64,000 nt of DNA from Pseudomonas sp. IPO3778 (GTDB lineage Bacteria; Pseudomonadota; Gammaproteobacteria; Pseudomonadales; Pseudomonadaceae), in assembly GCF_013386825.1 (NCBI RefSeq), contig NZ_JACARC010000034.1, forward strand, positions 162,032 to 226,031. Direction: 5' to 3'. The notes beneath the pieces were generated by a model, which searched no databases, had not been told where the DNA came from, and saw only the letters and a list, made by a program, of their open reading frames with translations. Shown piece by piece: positions 17,601 through 26,669 of the stretch. Position 1 is the stretch's first letter; every line of letters begins with the position of its first letter. A program made the translations under genes and the position numbers.

Positions 17601-18151
17601 GCCGCCAACAACTGCCGGGCCTTGGACTTCAACACCTCAAGGTCCAGCACCGGCACGTGCATTTCCTTGGCCTGTTCGTCCCAGTGACGCATGCGCAAAC
17701 TCACGGCGCACAGCGGGTCCTGCTCAAACGCCTGGGCCTCTTCGGCCGTCATCACGCCGCCCTGGTAACCCAGGGTGCGACGGCTGGCTTCGCTCAAGCG
17801 CGCGTAGTAGTCCGGCTGGCTGAAGGTCAGGTAACGCTTGGCCTGCACGTGGTACTCCACGAGTTTGGCCATGCGCTCGCTGAAACCTGCCCGACGCAGG
17901 TAATCGGCGCCCAGCCGCTCATGGCTGACCACGCCATAACCGCCCATGTTCTCACCACCTTGCCCGCAGATATGCCCGATATCGTGGAAGAACGCCGCCA
18001 ACACCACTTCATCATCGAAGCCTTCGGCCATGGCCAACTGCGCAGCCTGGGACATGTGCTCGATCTGCGAGACCGGCTCACCGATGTAGTCGGCGGCGCC
18101 GTGTTGTTCGTATAAGCCAAAGACGTCGGCGATTGCCTGTTCAACGTTCAT
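17597..18151 (-). CDS. PhnZ-like HD-domain diiron oxygenase of phosphonate degradation
   Basis: 184 residues from the ATG at 18151; the ATG overlaps the preceding stop in TGATG, so translation is coupled. HD-domain residues H32, H56, D57, H77, H101 and D158, with Y22, E25, H60 and K105, line up with those I recall as iron ligands and substrate residues of PhnZ (H34, H58, D59, H80, H104, D161, Y24, E27, H62, K108). PhnZ cleaves the C-P bond of 2-amino-1-hydroxyethylphosphonate to glycine and phosphate using a mixed-valent diiron centre and O2. The usual partner PhnY hydroxylase is not in this operon; an FAD oxidoreductase stands upstream instead. The substrate is therefore uncertain. Confidence 0.82.
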   Translation of the reverse strand: MNVEQAIADVFGLYEQHGAADYIGEPVSQIEHMSQAAQLAMAEGFDDEVVLAAFFHDIGHICGQGGENMGGYGVVSHERLGADYLRRAGFSERMAKLVEYHVQAKRYLTFSQPDYYARLSEASRRTLGYQGGVMTAEEAQAFEQDPLCAVSLRMRHWDEQAKEMHVPVLDLEVLKSKARQLLAA

Positions 18152-19275
18152 CACGCATTCCCCCAGAGCTCTGTGATATTGCGCTCGGCCATCGCCGGCC
18201 CGACGCTCATGCCTACACCCGTGTGCATCAACGCCGCGCTCACCCCCGGCGCCGCCCGCAGGAATGAAAACGGCCCCGGCCCACGGGAACCATAGACGCC
18301 CTGCCAGCGTTCCACGACCTGGACCTTGCAACCCAGGGTGTGCTCGGCCAGTTCGATCATCCAGTTGTCCACCTGTTCGCCGTTGAAGGGCGATGGATCG
18401 CTGCCGTAATGGTGGGAATCACCGATGATCAGCTCGCCATAAGGCGTCGGGCTGATCAGCAGATGGATGCCGTTTTCGTGCAGGTGCGGCACATCCCGCA
18501 GGATTTCGGCCTGCACCGGCGCGGCTTCCGGCAAATCGGCGAAGGCGCCGTAGTGCACGCAACTGAGACCGGTCAGCAGGGCGTGTTGCAGGTTCAAATC
18601 CACCGCAGGTCGGGCGCGCAGCATTTGCAGGCGGCAGATTTGCGGGTTGAGCTCGGCGATCTGCTCGGCCAGCAGCGTCTGGTAGTCATGGCCGGAGCAC
18701 ACAATGATCTGCTCGCCGCGAAAGGACCCGGCGGTGGTGTGCACCTGGCCGGGCTCGATGTCGCGCACCAGAGTGGAGAAGTGAAACTCCACATTGAGTT
18801 CGCGGATCAGGTAGTTGATCAGCGCCGGAATGGCTTCGCGGGAATACAGCTGTTGGTCGTCCATACCGTGGAGCGCGGCACGGTGATGTTTGAACTGGCC
18901 GCCGTACAGATCAGCCATGGCGCCGCCTTGCAGCAACTCGACGCGATAACCGTGCTCCTGGGCACGTCCGGCGCAGAAGGCTTCAAGCAGGTGCTCTTCG
19001 GCTTCGGTACGGGCGAACAGGTAGGAGCCGTTGCGCTTGAGCTGAATACCCGCCAACTGTGCCCATTGGCCCCAGATATCGTGGCTTTCCCGCGCCAGGT
19101 CGAGCATCGGCCCCGGCGGCTGGCCGGTGACCAGTGCCTGGCCGAAGTTGCGCACCGAAGCGCCCAGTGGCGTGGCGCTGCGCTCGAAGACCTTGACCTT
19201 GAGGCCGCGTTTGGCGGCGGCGTAGGCGTGGGACAGGCCGAGGATGCCGGCGCCGATGATCAGCAGTTGTGTCAT
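18151..19275 (-). CDS. FAD-dependent oxidoreductase of phosphonate clusters (TIGR03364 type)
   Basis: 374 residues, DAO/glycine-oxidase fold. The FAD motif GAGILGLSHAYAAAKRGLKV begins at residue 7, and the C-terminal segment (GVYGSRGPGPFSFLRAAPGVSAALMHTGVGMSVGPA) closes the flavin site. Proteins of this group recur beside aminoethylphosphonate transporters and HD oxygenases; some have been reported to oxidise N-methylated or free 2-aminoethylphosphonate, as far as I recall. It is cotranslated with the PhnZ-like gene and lies downstream of the transporter, so an amine oxidation step on an imported aminophosphonate is the likely role. Confidence 0.8.
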   Translation of the reverse strand: MTQLLIIGAGILGLSHAYAAAKRGLKVKVFERSATPLGASVRNFGQALVTGQPPGPMLDLARESHDIWGQWAQLAGIQLKRNGSYLFARTEAEEHLLEAFCAGRAQEHGYRVELLQGGAMADLYGGQFKHHRAALHGMDDQQLYSREAIPALINYLIRELNVEFHFSTLVRDIEPGQVHTTAGSFRGEQIIVCSGHDYQTLLAEQIAELNPQICRLQMLRARPAVDLNLQHALLTGLSCVHYGAFADLPEAAPVQAEILRDVPHLHENGIHLLISPTPYGELIIGDSHHYGSDPSPFNGEQVDNWMIELAEHTLGCKVQVVERWQGVYGSRGPGPFSFLRAAPGVSAALMHTGVGMSVGPAMAERNITELWGNA

Positions 19276-19284
19276 GAAGACCTC

Positions 19285-19394
19285 TCGTTCCCACGCTCCG
19301 CGTGGGAATGCATCCTGTGACGCTCCGCGTCACGACTACAAAAACGGACGCAGAGCGTCCAGAGCCGCATTCCCACGCAGAGCGTGGGAACGAT
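19285..19394. repeat. Palindromic element unlike the REP classes
   Basis: The outer arms CGTTCCCACGCTCCGCGTGGGAAT and the matching ATTCCCACGCAGAGCGTGGGAACG, plus inner GACGCTCCGCGTC and GACGCAGAGCGTC, form a compound palindrome of about 110 bp. It lies between the binding-protein gene and the oxidoreductase gene of the phosphonate operon and may separate transporter and enzyme expression by folding in the mRNA. Confidence 0.85.
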
Positions 19395-19400
19395 CGGTGG

Positions 19401-20417
19401 TTATTGTTTTTCCGACTTGCCGTCATAGCGCTTGCGCCACTCGGTCAGGATGCTGTCGCGGTTTTTCGAGGCCCAGGCAAAGTCGTTCTTGATCAGCCGC
19501 TGCTCGTAGTCAGCCGGCAATTCGGTCTGCGGCTTGGCAATACCCGGCTGGGCCAGTACCGCGAAGTTTTCCTTGTACAACTCCATCGCCGCGGGGCTTG
19601 CGGAGAAGTCGGCGAGTTTCTGTGCCGCGTCCGCGTGGGCCGTGCCTTTGATCACGGCGGTGGCTTCGATGTCCCAGCCCAGGCCTTCTTTCGGCAGGAT
19701 GATGTCCAGCGGTGCACCCTGGCGCTTCAACTGCACGGCCGGGTATTCGAAGGAAATCCCTATCGGGAATTCACCCGACGCCGCCAGCTTGCACGGCTTG
19801 GAACCGGAGTGAACGTACTGGCCGATGTTCTGGTGCAGGTCGTCCATGTACTGCCAGCCCTGCTTCTCGCCGAAGGTCTGCAACCAGGCGCTGACGTCCA
19901 GGAAACCGGTGCCGGAGGAGGCCGGGTTGGGCATCACGATCTTGCCCTTGTACTCAGGCTTGGTCAGGTCTTGCCAGCTCACCGGCTTGCTCAGGCCCTG
20001 CTTTTCGGCTTCGACGGTGTTGAAGCAGATGGTCGCAGCCCACACATCCATGCCGACCCAGGCGGGCGGGTTGGCGGCGTCGCGGTAGTTCGCGCCGATC
20101 TTGCCCAAGTCTTTGGGTGCGTAGTTTTGCAGCATGCCCTGCTGGTCGAGAATCGCCAGGCTGGACGCCGCCAGGCCCCACACCACGTCAGCTTGCGGGC
20201 GGGCTTTTTCGGCCAGCAGCTTGGCGGTGATGATGCCGGTGGAATCGCGCACCCATTTGATGTCGATGTCCGGGTTAGCCTTTTCAAAGGCCTCTTTGTA
20301 GGTCTTCAACTGCTCGGCTTCGAGGGCCGTGTACACGGTCAACTCGGTCTTGGCGGCAAAGGCATTCAGGCTGAACGCAGTGAGCACAGCAGCGGCTAAC
20401 GCCAGGGGCTTGAACAT
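19401..20417 (-). CDS. 2-Aminoethylphosphonate ABC transporter, periplasmic binding protein
   Basis: 338 residues. A Sec signal ends near LNAFAAK. The mature part begins ELTVYTALEAEQLKTYKEAFEKANPDI, typical of iron/phosphonate-type class II binding proteins, with DSTGIITAKLLAEKARPQADVVWGL and the SSGTGFLDV segment matching the putative aminoethylphosphonate binder family (TIGR03261). It would deliver 2-aminoethylphosphonate to the membrane proteins encoded just upstream. Affinity for phosphonate is inferred from family and from the downstream PhnZ-like and FAD genes. Confidence 0.85.
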   Translation of the reverse strand: MFKPLALAAAVLTAFSLNAFAAKTELTVYTALEAEQLKTYKEAFEKANPDIDIKWVRDSTGIITAKLLAEKARPQADVVWGLAASSLAILDQQGMLQNYAPKDLGKIGANYRDAANPPAWVGMDVWAATICFNTVEAEKQGLSKPVSWQDLTKPEYKGKIVMPNPASSGTGFLDVSAWLQTFGEKQGWQYMDDLHQNIGQYVHSGSKPCKLAASGEFPIGISFEYPAVQLKRQGAPLDIILPKEGLGWDIEATAVIKGTAHADAAQKLADFSASPAAMELYKENFAVLAQPGIAKPQTELPADYEQRLIKNDFAWASKNRDSILTEWRKRYDGKSEKQ

Positions 20418-20440
20418 GGTGCAGTTCCTTTATGGGTGAA

Positions 20441-22165
20441 TTATTGGCCGGGCGCGGTTTGGCGCCAGGCCTGGGAGCGGCGCAACAAGCCGCGTGAGGC
20501 CCACGCCAGCAGCAAGGACACGCCCGCCGAGGTGAACAGAATCAGGGTCGACATGGCCGCCGCACCGCCCACGTTGCCGGCGTCGTCCATGTTCAACACG
20601 GCGACGGCGGCGAGGATGGTGTCGGGGCTGTAGAGGAAGATCGCGGCCGAGACGGTGGTCATCGCCGACACGAACAGGTAACGCACGATGTCCAGCAGCG
20701 CCGGCAGGCAGATCGGCACGGTGACCCGCAGGTAATGACGGTACAGCGGCGCCTTCAGCGACAGGGCGGCGGCTTCGAACTCGGCGTCCAGTTGGCGCAG
20801 GGCCGTGGTGGCGGTCATTTGCGCAGTGGTCAAATAGTGAGCAATGGTGCACACCACCAGCAACGTCATGGTGCCGTAGAGCACATGCAGCGGGTTGCCG
20901 TTAAGGTTGAAAAAGAACACGTAACCCAGGCCCAGCACCAACCCCGGCACCGCCATCGGTACGAAGCTGAGCATGCGCAACGCCAGGTTCAGGCCCTTCT
21001 GGCCCTTGGTTTTTTCCATCAGGTAGGCGCCGGTGAAGATCAGCACGCTGCCGATCAACGCGGTGCCCAAGGCCATGGTGATGCTGTTGCGGTAGGCCAG
21101 CCAACCGCCGCCGGCCGTGTCTTCAAACTGGTAGTGGGCCAGCGACAACGACAGGTTGTAGGGCCAAAACTTCACCAGCGATGAATAGACCGCCATGCCG
21201 AACACCAGCAGCAGGCTCGCGCAGATCAGCAGGACGATGGCCAGGTAGCAGCCGTCCCGCAGCTTCGACGGCGCCGGCTGGAACACTTGGGCGCGGCCGC
21301 TCATGGAGTCGCCATGACGACGGCGCAGCCAGGCGTCCACACCGAAGCTGAACAGCGCCGGTAGCAGCAGGACCATACCAATCAAGGCTCCACGACCAAA
21401 TTGCTGCTGGCCGACCACCGCCTTGTAAGCTTCCAGTGCCAGCACTTGGTAGTCGCCGCCCACTACCACAGGCACACCAAAGTCGGTGATGGTCAGGGTG
21501 AACACCAGGCAAAACGCGGCAAAGACCGCCTGACGCGTCGCGGGCCAGGTGATGCTGCGAAACGCCCGGGACGGGCTGGCGCCCATGCTCGATGCCGCAT
21601 CGAACAAGCGTGCATCCGCCAGGGAAAGCGCCGACAGCAGAATCATCAAGGCATGGGGAAAGGTGTAGATCACTTCACCGAGGACAATGCCCCAGAAGCC
21701 ATAGATGTTGTCCGACAGCAGCCCGCGCAGCATGCCCTGGTTACCGAACAGGTAGACCAGCGCAATCCCCGGCAGCATCGACGGCGCCATCAACGGCAGC
21801 AGCGACATCCCGCGCCAGATCGCCTTGCCCGGAATCAACGTGCGTTGCAGGGCGTAGGCAAACAGATAAGCCAGGGGCACGACGATGGCCGCCACGCTGA
21901 GGGAAACCTTCAGGCTGTTACCCAGCAACCAGTGGAAGTTGTCGCTGGTGACCAACTCCCGCGCCGCCACGAGGCCGCCGCCCTGCCCGGCTTCACTGCT
22001 GAAACCGCGCCAGAAGATCGCCATCAGCGGCATCAGCACCGCCACGCCCAACAGGCACAGCCAGAGCAGCTTGCCGCCGACCACAAAAATGCGGTCGCCG
22101 ACTTGGGCACGGGAAACCTGACGAGCCACGTTGTCGGGTATCGGCAGAGTCATATCGCGGGCCAT
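20441..22165 (-). CDS. 2-Aminoethylphosphonate ABC transporter, fused permease
   Basis: 574 residues from the ATG at 22165, one base after the ATPase stop; the ATG at 22153 is also possible. It contains two consecutive binding-protein-dependent permease domains with about twelve hydrophobic segments, each half holding an EAA-like loop (for example SSMGASPSRAFRSITWPATRQAV in the first and AALSLKAPLYRHYLRVTVPI in the second). Such duplicated permeases are typical of FbpB-like and putative aminoethylphosphonate importers. It forms the membrane channel for the binding protein downstream. Confidence 0.87.
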   Translation of the reverse strand: MARDMTLPIPDNVARQVSRAQVGDRIFVVGGKLLWLCLLGVAVLMPLMAIFWRGFSSEAGQGGGLVAARELVTSDNFHWLLGNSLKVSLSVAAIVVPLAYLFAYALQRTLIPGKAIWRGMSLLPLMAPSMLPGIALVYLFGNQGMLRGLLSDNIYGFWGIVLGEVIYTFPHALMILLSALSLADARLFDAASSMGASPSRAFRSITWPATRQAVFAAFCLVFTLTITDFGVPVVVGGDYQVLALEAYKAVVGQQQFGRGALIGMVLLLPALFSFGVDAWLRRRHGDSMSGRAQVFQPAPSKLRDGCYLAIVLLICASLLLVFGMAVYSSLVKFWPYNLSLSLAHYQFEDTAGGGWLAYRNSITMALGTALIGSVLIFTGAYLMEKTKGQKGLNLALRMLSFVPMAVPGLVLGLGYVFFFNLNGNPLHVLYGTMTLLVVCTIAHYLTTAQMTATTALRQLDAEFEAAALSLKAPLYRHYLRVTVPICLPALLDIVRYLFVSAMTTVSAAIFLYSPDTILAAVAVLNMDDAGNVGGAAAMSTLILFTSAGVSLLLAWASRGLLRRSQAWRQTAPGQ

Positions 22166-22166
22166 C

Positions 22167-23231
22167 TCAGGCAAACACCTGCAGGCTGCGCGGGGGCAGC
22201 GCGACCCAGATGTCCTGGGCGCCGAGGCGCGGCATGGCTTCCGGCGCGAGTTCGGCCAGCAGTGGATGGCCGGGCAGTTGGTCCAGTTCAAAGCTCATGC
22301 GGCAGCGGTTGCCGAGAAAGGTGATCTCGCGGACCTTGGCCGGGAACAGGTTTTCTTCATGCACCGGCGGGTTGACGCTGATGGCTTCCGGGCGGCAGAA
22401 CAAACGGCCCGATTTTGCACCGCCCGCGTTGTCTGCCAGGCGCATATTCATCCCGCCGACCTGGGCGTGGCTGACGCTGTTGCGGCTGAACGGCAGCCAG
22501 TTGCCCTGGCCGACGAACTCGGCCACGAACGGTGTGGCCGGGCGGTCGTAGATTTCCTGGGGCGTGGCGTATTGCTCGACCTTGCCGTTGTTCATCACGG
22601 CGATGCGGTCGGCCATCAGCATGGCCTCGTCCTGGTTGTGGGTGACCATCAGGGTGGTGATGCCCAGGCGGCGCTGCAGTTGGCGCAGCTCGGTGCACAG
22701 GTGCTCACGCACTCGGGCATCGAGGGCCGACATCGGCTCGTCCAGCAGCAGCAAGGACGGTGCCGGCGCCAGGGCGCGGGCCAGGGCTACACGTTGTTGC
22801 TGGCCGCCGGAGAGCTGGCCGGGAAATTTCTTTTCGCTGCCCACCAGGCCCACAAGTTCCAGCATCTGGCCGACGCGCTTGCGTACCTCATCGCGGCCGC
22901 TGCCGGTGAGGCCGTAGCCGATGTTCGCTTCGACGGTGAGATTGGGGAACAGTGCGTAGGACTGAAAGAGAATGCCGTAGTCCCGTGCCTGGGGTGCCAG
23001 CAGGGAAACATCCCGCTCGCCGAGGTATAACTCGCCACTGTCCTGGCGCTCCAGGCCGGCGATGCAACGCAGCAAGGTGGTCTTGCCGCAGCCTGACGGG
23101 CCCAGCAGGCACACCAATTCGCCGGCGGCGACATCCAGGGACACGTTGTCCAGCGCGGTGAAGGCGCCGAAGCGTTTCTGCACACCGCGCACTTTCATTG
23201 GCGCGCCGGGGTTGGTCATGGCTGTGTTCAT
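22167..23231 (-). CDS. 2-Aminoethylphosphonate ABC transporter, ATP-binding protein
   Basis: 354 residues. Walker A is GPSGCGKTT near residue 43, the signature is LSGGQQQRVALARALAP near residue 140, Walker B is LLLLDEPMSALD, and MVTHNQDEAM has the switch His. A C-terminal TOBE domain follows residue 240. It drives uptake through the fused permease encoded directly downstream. First gene of the five-gene operon after the REP element that separates it from the LysR gene. Confidence 0.9.
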   Translation of the reverse strand: MNTAMTNPGAPMKVRGVQKRFGAFTALDNVSLDVAAGELVCLLGPSGCGKTTLLRCIAGLERQDSGELYLGERDVSLLAPQARDYGILFQSYALFPNLTVEANIGYGLTGSGRDEVRKRVGQMLELVGLVGSEKKFPGQLSGGQQQRVALARALAPAPSLLLLDEPMSALDARVREHLCTELRQLQRRLGITTLMVTHNQDEAMLMADRIAVMNNGKVEQYATPQEIYDRPATPFVAEFVGQGNWLPFSRNSVSHAQVGGMNMRLADNAGGAKSGRLFCRPEAISVNPPVHEENLFPAKVREITFLGNRCRMSFELDQLPGHPLLAELAPEAMPRLGAQDIWVALPPRSLQVFA

Positions 23232-23332
23232 GGAGGCACCTCATCAAACTGATGAAGGTCATCCTAGGGAGACAATGCGTCCCTCGTGTGGCAGAAAGGC
23301 AAAACACAGTGATAGTGGTATTCGTAGATTTT

Positions 23333-23433
23333 TGTAGGAGCGAGCTTGCTCGCGAAAAACCTGTGGGCAACGCGTTCATCCTGGATGCCCGCGTTATCGT
23401 TGGCGATTCTCGCGAGCAAGCTCGCTCCTACAG
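23333..23433. repeat. REP doublet, TGTAGGAGCGAGCTTGCTCGCGAA class
   Basis: Perfect arms with an interior containing ATCCTGGATGCCCGCG. Its right end supplies the stop codon of the neighbouring LysR gene. Confidence 0.94.
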
Positions 23434-24291
23434 GGGGGACATTTCCTGCGCCAACCCCAGGAACGCCGCCGGCAACCGCGCGCCCTTTCGCTCTTTAAGG
23501 CAGTACAAATACTCGGGAATCTGCGGGGCATTCTCGATGGTCAGCACACGCAATTGCGGGTCGTGGGGCACTTCCTGCCGGGCAATGATGCTGATGCCGA
23601 TATTGCGCAGCACCGCTTCACGGATCGATTCCCGGCTGCCGATCTCCAGCAGCGGCCCGTAACTCACACCGGCGCCCTGCAACATTTCTTCGGTCAATCG
23701 GCGGGTGGTGGAGCCCGGTTCGCGCATCAGCAAGGTGTGCCCGGCCAGCGCAGTCAGCGGTACATGGTCGAGCACCGCCAGCGGATGGTTGCGGTGCACC
23801 GCCAGTACCAGCGGGTCCATGCCCAGCACTCGGCGAATCAGCCGCGGGTCGTCAAGCAACTGGGATGAGGCGGCAACGTCAACGCGGTAATCATCCAGCG
23901 CTTCCAGCACTTGCTGGGAGTTGCCGATTTCCACCGAGACCTCAACCTGTGGCAGTCGCTCGCGGAAGGTTTTGACCAGGTCGAGGATGTAATACGGCGC
24001 CGTCGCGGCAATCCTCAACGCGCCTTGCACCTGGCCACTGTTGCGCAGGAAAAACTCAATGTCCGCCTCCTGCTGCAACAGCGCCTTGACCATCGGCAAC
24101 AGCCGCGCACCTTCGTCGCTGACGGTCAGGCGGCGCCCGCCACGGTAGAACAGTTCAACCGAGTACTGGCTTTCCAGGTGACGAATCTGGGTGGTCACCG
24201 TGGGCTGGCTCAGGCCGAGTTTTTTCGCCGCCTGGGTAATGCTGCCCAGGCGGGCGACCATGTAAAACGCCTTCAGCTCGGCACTCAGCAC
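23428..24291 (-). CDS. LysR-family regulator, probably of the phosphonate operon
   Basis: 287 residues from a GTG start behind GAGAGGG. The winged helix-turn-helix is at residues 1-60 (FYMVARLGSITQAAKKLGLSQPTVTTQIRHLE), followed by a LysR substrate-binding domain. LysR genes of this kind adjoin aminoethylphosphonate transporter operons and activate them. The TAG stop lies inside the last six bases of the REP element, so the end LAQEMSPL may have been set by that insertion. Confidence 0.83.
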   Translation of the reverse strand: MLSAELKAFYMVARLGSITQAAKKLGLSQPTVTTQIRHLESQYSVELFYRGGRRLTVSDEGARLLPMVKALLQQEADIEFFLRNSGQVQGALRIAATAPYYILDLVKTFRERLPQVEVSVEIGNSQQVLEALDDYRVDVAASSQLLDDPRLIRRVLGMDPLVLAVHRNHPLAVLDHVPLTALAGHTLLMREPGSTTRRLTEEMLQGAGVSYGPLLEIGSRESIREAVLRNIGISIIARQEVPHDPQLRVLTIENAPQIPEYLYCLKERKGARLPAAFLGLAQEMSPL

Positions 24292-24307
24292 ACCACCCTC
24301 TCATCGA

Positions 24308-26584
24308 CTATTTGCGCAACAGGCGCAGACCATTGAACACCACCAGCAGGCTCACGCCCATGTCGGCGAACACCGCCATCCACATGGTGGCCATTCCGAG
24401 GAAGGTCACCGCGAGGAAGATCGCCTTGATCACCAAAGCCAGGCCGATGTTCTGCTTGAGGATACTCGACGTTTGCCGCGACAGCCGAATGAATGCCGGA
24501 ATCTTGCGCAGGTCATCGTCCATCAGGGCCACGTCGGCGGTCTCGATGGCGGTGTCGGTACCGGCGGCGGCCATGGCAAAACCGATCTCGGAGCGGGCCA
24601 GCGCCGGCGCGTCGTTGATGCCGTCGCCCACCATGCCGACCCGGTGGCCCTTGGCGTAGAGCGCTTCAATGGCTTGCAGCTTGTCGGTGGGCAACAGGTC
24701 GCCCTGGGCCTGGTCAATGCCCACCTGATCCGCGATCGCCTTGGCGGTGTGGGTGTTGTCGCCGGTGAGCATCAGGGTCTTGATGCCCAGGTCATGCAGC
24801 TGCTGGATGGCTTCGCGGCTGGTGTCCTTCACAGTGTCGGCCACGGCGAACAGCGCCAGCGGGCCGGACTTGTCCAGCAACAGGACCACGGACTTGCCTT
24901 GTTTTTCCAGGGCGAAGAGCTTCTCCTCCAGGGCCGGCGAGCACAGGTTCAGCTCTTCCACCAGGCGGTGGTTGCCCAGGTAGTACACCTCACCATTGAT
25001 CTCGCCCTTCACGCCGCGACCGGTCAGGGCCTCGAAGTTATCCACAGTGTGAACGGTGAGATTCTTATCCACAGCCGCGTTGGCGATCGCCAGGGACACC
25101 GGGTGATCGGAGCGCCCGGCCAGGCTGGCGGCCAGGGCCGGCGCGCGGTCTTCCATGTTCGGGACCAGCGCCAGGTAATCGGTTTGCACCGGTTTGCCGT
25201 GGGTGATGGTGCCGGTCTTGTCCAGGGCCAGGTAGTCGAGCTTGTAACCGCCCTCCAGGTACACGCCGCCCTTGATCAGGATGCCTTTGCGCGCCGCAGC
25301 GGCCAGGCCGCTGACGATGGTCACCGGGGTGGAAATCACCAGCGCACACGGGCACGCGACCACCAGCAATACCAGGGCGCGATAGATCCAGTCGAACCAG
25401 ACGCCACCCATGAACAGCGGCGGAATCAGGGCCACGCCCAAGGCAAAGATGAACACGGCCGGGGTGTAGATTTTCGAGAAGCTGTCGACAAACCGCTGGG
25501 TCGGCGCGCGGGCGCCCTGAGCCTGTTCCACGGCGTGGATGATTCGCGCCAGGGTGGAGTTGTTGGCCGCTGCGGTGACTTTGTATTCCAGGGAGCCGGC
25601 CTGGTTGATGGTGCCCGCGAAGACTTTATCGCCCACGGTCTTTTCGATCGGCAGGCTTTCACCGGTGATCGGCGCCTGGTCGATGGTGGATTGGCCCGAG
25701 GTGACTTCACCGTCCAGGCCAATCCGCTCGCCGGGACGAACCCGCACGATGGCGCCAATTTCGATGATTTTAACCTCTTGTTCAACCCAACTGCCGTCAG
25801 CCTGACGGACCGTGGCCTGCTCCGGGGTCATCTGCATCAAGCCGCTGATAGCGTTACGGGCGCGGTCCAGGGACTTGGCTTCGATCAGTTCAGCCACGGT
25901 GAACAGGAACATCACCATCGCCGCTTCGGGCCACTGGCCGATCAGGATTGCGCCGGTCACGGCGATGCTCATCAGGGCATTGATGTTCAGGTTGAGGTTC
26001 TTCAGGGCGATCCAGCCCTTTTTATAGGTGGTGAGGCCGCCGCTGAAGATCGAGATCAGCGCGACCAGGGCAATCACCCACGTCGGCGCGGCGTTGGTGA
26101 AGTGCAGCACTTCAGCGCCCAAGGCACCGACGCCGGACAACGCCAGCGGCCACCAGTGTTTCTTCGCGGGCGGCTCGGCCGGGGCTACGCCTTCCTCGAT
26201 GGGATCAGCCTGCATGCCCAGGGACTTGATGGCCTCGATGATCGGCGCGGTGGTCGGCAGGTCGTGGGTCACGCCGAGGATGCGGTTGATCAGGTTGAAT
26301 TCCAGTTGCTGTACGCCGGCGAGCTTGCCCAGTTTGTTCTGGATCAGCGTCTGCTCGGTGGGGCAGTCCATGGCTTCGATGCGGAAGGTGCTCAGCCGCG
26401 AGCCCGCTGTCGGGGCTTCAGTCAGCTTCACCAACGCAGGCGCGGCCTTGCTGGAACAGCAGGAATCGCCATGGCTGCCATGGTCGTGCTTCTGCACAGG
26501 CTTGAGCTTGGGGCCGTGATCGTGCGCGTGGTCATGATCATGGTCGTGGTCGTGCTTGTGCGGGGTGTGGATGGAATCGCTCAT
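24308..26584 (-). CDS. cadA: Cadmium/zinc/lead-exporting P-type ATPase
   Basis: 758 residues from the ATG at 26584. The N-terminus is a histidine- and aspartate-rich tail (HKHDHDHDHDHAHDHG), then HDSCC-type cysteines, then one heavy-metal-associated domain whose motif is MDCPTEQ. Catalytic motifs follow in order: TGES, the metal-binding CPCALVIST, DKTGTITHG with the phosphorylated Asp, and MVGDGINDAPAL. It pumps Cd(II), Zn(II) and Pb(II) out of the cytoplasm. It is divergent from cadR and shares with it a MerR-type operator promoter. Confidence 0.93.
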   Translation of the reverse strand: MSDSIHTPHKHDHDHDHDHAHDHGPKLKPVQKHDHGSHGDSCCSSKAAPALVKLTEAPTAGSRLSTFRIEAMDCPTEQTLIQNKLGKLAGVQQLEFNLINRILGVTHDLPTTAPIIEAIKSLGMQADPIEEGVAPAEPPAKKHWWPLALSGVGALGAEVLHFTNAAPTWVIALVALISIFSGGLTTYKKGWIALKNLNLNINALMSIAVTGAILIGQWPEAAMVMFLFTVAELIEAKSLDRARNAISGLMQMTPEQATVRQADGSWVEQEVKIIEIGAIVRVRPGERIGLDGEVTSGQSTIDQAPITGESLPIEKTVGDKVFAGTINQAGSLEYKVTAAANNSTLARIIHAVEQAQGARAPTQRFVDSFSKIYTPAVFIFALGVALIPPLFMGGVWFDWIYRALVLLVVACPCALVISTPVTIVSGLAAAARKGILIKGGVYLEGGYKLDYLALDKTGTITHGKPVQTDYLALVPNMEDRAPALAASLAGRSDHPVSLAIANAAVDKNLTVHTVDNFEALTGRGVKGEINGEVYYLGNHRLVEELNLCSPALEEKLFALEKQGKSVVLLLDKSGPLALFAVADTVKDTSREAIQQLHDLGIKTLMLTGDNTHTAKAIADQVGIDQAQGDLLPTDKLQAIEALYAKGHRVGMVGDGINDAPALARSEIGFAMAAAGTDTAIETADVALMDDDLRKIPAFIRLSRQTSSILKQNIGLALVIKAIFLAVTFLGMATMWMAVFADMGVSLLVVFNGLRLLRK

Positions 26585-26615
26585 TCTGTCGCGTCCGTAA
26601 AGGTGCCTGTTGCCA

Positions 26616-26646
26616 AGTAAAGACCCTGTAGCCACTATAGGGTCAA
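26616..26646 (-). promoter_or_regulatory. cadA promoter and CadR operator
   Basis: On the minus strand a -35 box TTGACC (26646-26641) and a -10 box TTTACT (26621-26616) are separated by 19 bp, longer than the sigma-70 optimum and typical of MerR-type activation by DNA twisting. The spacer holds the inverted repeat ACCCTATAG, TGG, CTACAGGGT (26623-26643) with one mismatch, the form bound by CadR/ZntR-type regulators. Confidence 0.88.
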
Positions 26647-26669
26647 GCACCCTTTTGGAGATTGCTGCG

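Noticed and set aside
24473..26620. 715-codon open frame antisense to cadA
   Set aside because: It is the mirror of a well-supported P-type ATPase gene; high GC leaves long open antisense frames, and its translation has no recognisable domain.
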